Assembly: GCA_021828925.1 (NCBI GenBank)
Contig: JAJZCT010000009.1
Location: forward strand, 1-16,116
DNA: 16,116 nucleotides
Direction: 5' to 3'
Source of the DNA: Planctomycetota bacterium
GTDB taxonomy: Bacteria > Planctomycetota > Phycisphaerae > WQYP01
Shown here: positions 14,746 through 16,116 of the stretch, one piece after another
Numbering within the stretch: the first letter of the stretch is position 1
Layout of the letters: every line of letters begins with the position of its first letter
Notes under the pieces: generated by a model
Databases searched by the model: none
The model's input: only the letters and a program-made list of their open reading frames with translations
Told to the model about the DNA's origin: nothing
Made by a program: the position numbers and the translations under genes

Positions 14746-14795
14746 AGCTGATAACGATACACCGTAGCCGCACTTGCGGCAATTTAGATTCCACC

Positions 14796-14866
14796 AGCTC
14801 AATGCGGCAGCGTTGAGTTGGATGCGGAAATGGGATTTAATTGCACGATGGGTGTTCGCCCGTCGC
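14796..14866 (-). repeat. dispersed hairpin repeat, copy 2
   Basis: This is the second copy of the 71-bp element at 5553-5623, in opposite orientation in the window. It begins 2 bp after the stop codon of the oxidoreductase gene, in the same sense as that gene, and ends 50 bp before the oppA start. Its last 24 bases (14819-14796 on the minus strand) are identical to copy 1 and form a hairpin (plus-strand arms CTCAATGC and GCGTTGAG, loop GGCA). It could limit transcription from the oxidoreductase gene into oppA. Confidence 0.65.
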
Positions 14867-14868
14867 CA

Positions 14869-16020
14869 TTAAGCCGTCAGCGGTTCGACATTTACCCAGG
14901 CGCGTTTGCGCCAGCTTTCCATACCCTTTTCAGCCAACTGCACGCCCTTGGCTCCCTCTAAAAGCGTCCAGGGAAATTCATCGCCCCGCACAATATGCTT
15001 GAGGAACATTTCCCATTGAATCTTGAACGCGTTGTCAAAGGCCTGCTGTGCGGGCACTTCGCTCCATGCTGCAAAATGATTTAATGGGCTGTCAATATCC
15101 GGGTTCCATACCGCCCGGGGTGTGCCGTTGAGTTGCTGGAGCACACAGTTTCGCAATGTCGCCACGGCTGACCCTTGCGTGCCATCCACCTGCAACGTCA
15201 GCAGATCATCGCGACGCACGCGCACCGTCCAGGAGCTGTTCATTTGGCAGATCACGCCATTGGGGAGCTCGAACGTGGCATACGCTGCATCGTCCGCGGT
15301 GCAGGTATACGGCTTGCCGCTTTCATCGTAGCGCGTTTTCAGATGCGTTGCGCCCAGGCAAGATACCGCCGTCACCCCGCCGAAGAGATTATCCAGCAGA
15401 TACCGCCAATGGCACAGCATGTCTAAAATGATCCCGCCGCCGTCTTCCTTGCGATAATTCCAGCTTGGCCGCTGCGCGGCAATAGCACCGCCGTCAAACA
15501 CCCAGTAGCCGAATTCCCCCCGCACGGAAAGTATTTCGCCAAAGAATCCGGTCTTTATCAGTTGCTGCAATTTGAGCATGCCGGGAAGAAAAAGCTTGTC
15601 CTGCACCACGCCGTTTTTCACGCCCGCCGCTTTCGCCAAGTGATAAAGCTCCAGCGCATCAGCAGAACTTACCGCCACCGGCTTTTCACAATAAACACTC
15701 TTGCCCGCGGCTATGGCCTGCTTGACGGCCGCCGCCCGGCGATCGGTGGTTTGGGCGTCGAAATAAACGGTGTAATTTTTATCCGCCATCACCTTGTCCA
15801 ACTCGGTGGAAATGGATTTTATTCCCGTGGCGGCCGCCAATTGCTCCAGCTTGGACTTGTTCCGCCCCACCAGAATGGGATCCGGCATAATCACTTCATC
15901 ATCATTGAGTTTCACGCCCCCCTGCTTAATAATTGCCGCAATTGAGCGATAGAGATGCTGATTGGTCCCCATGCGACCCGTGACGCCATTCATGATAATT
16001 CCAACCCGCTGTGTTTTCAT
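14869..16020 (-). CDS. Gfo/Idh/MocA-family oxidoreductase, 383 aa
   Basis: These NAD(P)-dependent enzymes oxidise or reduce sugars, inositols and related compounds. The Rossmann part starts RVGIIMNGVTGRMGTNQHL; its glycine loop is GVTGRMG, which looks more like the dihydrodipicolinate reductase signature than the usual GxGxxG. The family mark EKPVAVS gives catalytic Lys113, and GGGIILDMLCHWRYLL gives Asp200 and His204. The C-terminal half is the alpha/beta substrate domain. Length is normal. The ATG at 16020 is preferred over an ATG at 16044, since the latter would lie almost on the predicted transcription start. AGGAAG and GGAATT precede the chosen ATG. It is the first gene of the oxidoreductase-oppA-oppB cluster. 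The substrate is unknown. Confidence 0.9.
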   Translation of the reverse strand: MKTQRVGIIMNGVTGRMGTNQHLYRSIAAIIKQGGVKLNDDEVIMPDPILVGRNKSKLEQLAAATGIKSISTELDKVMADKNYTVYFDAQTTDRRAAAVKQAIAAGKSVYCEKPVAVSSADALELYHLAKAAGVKNGVVQDKLFLPGMLKLQQLIKTGFFGEILSVRGEFGYWVFDGGAIAAQRPSWNYRKEDGGGIILDMLCHWRYLLDNLFGGVTAVSCLGATHLKTRYDESGKPYTCTADDAAYATFELPNGVICQMNSSWTVRVRRDDLLTLQVDGTQGSAVATLRNCVLQQLNGTPRAVWNPDIDSPLNHFAAWSEVPAQQAFDNAFKIQWEMFLKHIVRGDEFPWTLLEGAKGVQLAEKGMESWRKRAWVNVEPLTA

Positions 16021-16055
16021 AATTCCACGCTTCCTAAAAAACATACGAACGCGGA

Positions 16056-16061
16056 ATTATA
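16056..16061 (-). promoter_or_regulatory. candidate -10 box for the oxidoreductase gene
   Basis: A perfect TATAAT on the minus strand lies 35 nt upstream of the ATG, giving a leader of about 29 nt. No good -35 is seen at 16-18 nt. It would drive the oxidoreductase-oppA-oppB cluster. From here to the right edge of the window no gene is visible. Confidence 0.5.
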
Positions 16062-16116
16062 ACGCGATTTCTAAATCATACGACTTATCGGGCCAGCCAA
16101 GCCTAGGAGCCTGTCC

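Noticed and set aside
14746..14802. 19-residue N-terminal extension of the binding protein from a TTG
   Set aside because: It begins inside the repeat, lacks a ribosome-binding site and would bury the export signal behind a zinc-knuckle-like stretch.
1..16116. tRNA, rRNA, CRISPR arrays, insertion sequences or prophage genes
   Set aside because: No cloverleaf, rRNA-like stretch, regularly spaced repeat, transposase or integrase was seen on either strand by eye.

Overview
The window looks like chromosomal housekeeping-plus-accessory DNA from a planctomycete, probably of the Phycisphaerae type. This is inferred from family knowledge, not from a database search. The clearest clue is the sigma factor at 3716-5503. 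It carries a long, HTH-rich N-terminal half and a region-2 core of the kind I associate with planctomycete sigma-70 proteins (NPLFDHPDAD, RMNYLKAKAARL, DLFELISDGNLWMMRAVD). The glutamyl-tRNA synthetase also has an insertion of about 58 residues after KMSKR that I associate with the same phylum. There are no tRNA, rRNA, CRISPR, phage or transposase genes that I can see.

Layout. 1-400 (-): 5' part of an extended-SDR epimerase that runs off the left edge and is broken by an in-frame TAG just before its YxxxK catalytic motif. 401-747: a gene-poor stretch with a short orphan C-terminal coding fragment (+), a terminator-like hairpin and the leader of the next gene. 748-2634 (+): a secreted or membrane-anchored clan GH-A glycoside hydrolase. 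2775-3512 (-): a HAD hydrolase. 3716-5503 (+): the sigma factor. 5504-5731: a structured convergent spacer with a candidate 25-codon ORF, a dispersed hairpin repeat and a terminator. 5732-8837 (-): a ubiD-gltX pair with 1-nt spacing. 9012-10247 (+): tyrS, divergent from ubiD. 10268-11701 (-): a MATE exporter. 11764-12132 (+): a small unknown membrane protein. 12146-16020 (-): a three-gene cluster made of a Gfo/Idh/MocA oxidoreductase, an OppA-type binding protein and an OppB-type permease. The last two overlap by ATGA. The partner permease OppC and the ATPases OppD/F are not present here.

How the genes relate. The strand alternates often and most genes look like single units or pairs, so this is not one pathway. 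Two tRNA synthetases flank a prFMN-type decarboxylase. The oxidoreductase, binding protein and permease may form a uptake-and-metabolism unit, but their substrate cannot be read from sequence.

The most unusual signals are: (i) a 71-bp element present twice (5553-5623 and, inverted in the window, 14796-14866), each copy just after a stop codon and in the same sense as the gene before it, with an identical 24-bp hairpin core; (ii) the amber codon in the epimerase; (iii) the orphan C-terminal fragment followed by a terminator at 545-732; and (iv) the small ORF with a strong ribosome-binding site that ends inside the repeat hairpin.
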